Part shown: piece by piece, positions 62,401 to 64,000 of the stretch | Position numbering within the stretch: position 1 is the stretch's first letter | How the letters are laid out: the number at the start of each line of letters is the position of its first letter | Assembly: GCA_005408345.1 (NCBI GenBank) | Contig: SEMN01000049.1 | Coordinates: forward strand, 1,612,001-1,676,000 | Direction of reading: 5' to 3' | DNA: 64,000 nt | From: Macquaria australasica | Taxonomy: Eukaryota > Chordata > Actinopteri > Centrarchiformes > Percichthyidae | Made by a program: the position numbers and the translations under genes | Notes under the pieces: generated by a model | What the model saw: only the letters and a program-made list of their open reading frames with translations | Database searches by the model: none | What the model was told of the DNA's origin: nothing

Positions 62401-64000
62401 ACAGTTAATGTGGCAGAGAAGACAGCTGAGAAAACATTCCATTCACCAATGAATGAACTTTCACCTCTTGCTAATGGTGATATCTCCCCACATCCACAAC
62501 TCCACACAGTCAAAAAGGAATCGGTAAAAAACAAGCCGAGTCAAACTTCAAAAGCATCCACTTCCCCAGAGGCTAATAAACTGATCCCAGACTCAATCCA
62601 GCATTCATCCATGAAGAAGCTCCATTTGCCATGGGGACTGAGCAAAGACGATTCTGCAACAGGACAAGACGCCCCCTCGAGCTGGCTGGATGTGGACTTT
62701 CCCAAACGGAAAATGAAAGTCCCGGCGCCCAAACTGAGCTCTTCTGGAAGTGAGAGCAATCTTCTGGACACTTCTGGTGAGCTAGATGATGATGACGAAT
62801 TTATTGAGAAAATCAACAAACTTTGCGCCCCGTTCTCCCTTCCACCACGTAAACACAACATACTCCGGCCACCTCAGCCGTCGTTTGCCATGCCTGCCAT
62901 CAAGGAGGACCGCTTTGAGAAGACGTTTGACCCTGAGGAGTTTCAGTTTGGCTTGAGGAAGAAGAATCAGTTCGCTGTTGACACAACTCCGACCCTCTTA
63001 GCCAGGCTCCAGAAGAAGGAGGCAATATCTGGCCTAAAGCCTGCCAGGGCTAGTTTGGCAGACAGGAGCATGCTGCTCAGTAGCCTGGACACTCACTCTC
63101 GCCTCAGGGACAAGACCCCTGTCAAAGATGAGGAGGATGTCAAGGAAGAGAAAGATGACCAGATCAAGGTGAAGTCTCGCTTGGATGGGAGCTGTGTCCT
63201 CAGCAGCCTCACCTCCTCCAGCTTCAGGGGGAAGAGGAATGGAGTTCAAACGCAGGTTGAAGGCACCAATTCTGGGGATTTGTCACCTAGCGAGGCCCCC
63301 CAGCTAAGCCCTCCACCTTTAACCCAGCCACCCCCGCCAAGCCCGACTGCCACAGCTCCACTCAAAGAGCCACTGGCCAAGCAGAGCCCCGCCCCGAGCA
63401 ACAGAGAGGAAGCCCAGGCTGCAGAGGCTGTGGTCAGTGACTCAGGTCCTCCACTTCCCTCCTTTAACGACATCAAGCTGCCGGACTATTTAGAGAAGTA
63501 CTTCCCCCGAGATCCAGCAAAACCAATGCAGAGCATAGAAGGACAGGAGCAAGTAAGAACAGAGGTTAGTTTTTCTTATTTTCACCAACTAAGAACAATG
63601 TGAATGTTAAAGAAGTTGTCCTCATAACACAGATATTTCGCAGACAAAATACCTCTTGCAAGCACAGACAAGTTGAAGTTATGCAAAGTTATTGACCAAT
63701 CACATCAACTATCAGAGTGTTTTCTGTCTAATGAAAGGAAATACTCATAGAATCAAGTGCTCTTTTTTTAACATGTCTCTAAATAACAACAAACGTCATT
63801 GCGGTACAATTTTCTTTTAGAAGTAGAGAAGCACAGGAAACAACTTATATACTGACATGATGGTTTCCTGTTTATGCATCAGGTTAGTGGAAAAATGACA
63901 ACACCAGCCCACGGAGGTGAAACAGACCTGGCTGTAAAACCAGGTCCGGTGCTTCCTGATGCTGTGCTGCCATGTTTTCCTGGGATTCCTCCAACCACAC
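56488..64000 (+). CDS. crybg1: Beta/gamma-crystallin domain-containing protein 1 (AIM1-like), 5' part, runs off the window
   Basis: Exons: 56488-56535 (16 aa, acceptor at 56463), 56831-58260, 58803-63564 (or to 63552) and 63883 to the window end, all in phase; about 2,119 residues are visible. Seen: a short N-terminal piece (MFTTYIKNLNDMVFST), the phrase GRIGSWFSPWR, then a very long Ser/Glu/Lys-rich disordered region with five tandem repeats. Near the end come conserved patches: FDPEEFQFGLRKKNQF, LKPARASLADRSMLL, SRLDGSCVLSSLTSS and KLPDYLEKYFPRD. I recognise these patches from the pre-crystallin region of CRYBG1. CRYBG2 or CRYBG3 is the main alternative; 6q-type linkage with sim1 and mrap2 favours CRYBG1. 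The crystallin and ricin-lectin domains that would prove it lie past the window. Family knowledge: AIM1 has been linked to actin binding and tumour suppression. The N-terminal half is longer than in human (about 1,700 aa in total there). Confidence 0.72.
59947..61494 (+). repeat. crybg1: Five-unit coding tandem repeat with higher-order dimers in crybg1
   Basis: Units begin (at CTCGTATT) at 59947, 60253, 60568, 60874 and 61189, so they are 306, 315, 306, 315 and 306 bases long, and all keep the frame. Each unit reads LVFTQE, ...ETSASSSSP, ERPIEKTPSK, EQEPPVEHPKLDKEL, then NKKDTGQTQQPQNKDT, LINQAESKDVEKLEKVESEK. Units 2 and 4 share a three-residue insertion (MQSEP) and EQEPP; units 3 and 5 share SASSASPAAERP and GEPSKK. 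So a 621-base dimer was duplicated after the monomers diverged. Confidence 0.93.

Noticed and set aside
61752..62534. 260-aa minus-strand open frame
   Set aside because: Antisense to the Ser/Thr/Glu-rich crybg1 exon, where codon bias keeps the opposite frame open. No family motif seen.

Overview
This window is vertebrate nuclear DNA, almost certainly from a ray-finned (teleost, probably percomorph) fish. It has GT-AG introns, long AT-rich non-coding tracts, many microsatellites, and fish-type hAT and MITE remnants. The proteins are close to, but shorter or longer than, their mammalian counterparts. I could run no alignment, so gene names rest on recognising protein motifs.

Layout: (1) 0.7-12 kb holds a complete sim1 gene (plus strand, 11 coding exons, 760 aa), a bHLH-PAS transcription factor. 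(2) 12-34.5 kb is a gene desert. It contains three copies of a terminal-inverted-repeat element, a nested set of hAT-like elements, simple repeats and a few repeat-poor stretches that could be regulatory. (3) 34.56-35.47 kb holds a complete ripply2-type gene (minus strand, 3 exons, 119 aa), a Groucho-recruiting repressor of somite segmentation. (4) 35.5-46.2 kb is intergenic, with duplicated repeats and a broken hAT transposase fragment. (5) 46.27-47.85 kb holds a complete mrap2 gene (plus strand, 3 coding exons, 232 aa), a melanocortin-receptor accessory protein. (6) 48-56.4 kb is intergenic, with a second copy of the repeat seen at 41.3 kb and a possible distal first exon. (7) 56.46 kb to the window end holds the 5' part of a long gene, probably crybg1 (AIM1-like). 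Its low-complexity N-terminal region contains a five-unit tandem repeat of about 102-105 aa with a higher-order dimer structure. The beta/gamma-crystallin domains would lie beyond the window.

The genes are not an operon. In human, as I recall, the orthologues are all on 6q but spread over roughly 20 Mb, with CYB5R4 between RIPPLY2 and MRAP2. Here they sit within 64 kb and no CYB5R4 exon is visible. Sim1 and Mrap2 both act in the MC4R energy-balance pathway, so their closeness is worth noting, although chance rearrangement is the simplest explanation. I found no clearly new biochemical system. The most unusual structures are the crybg1 repeat, the compact gene cluster and the nested transposons.
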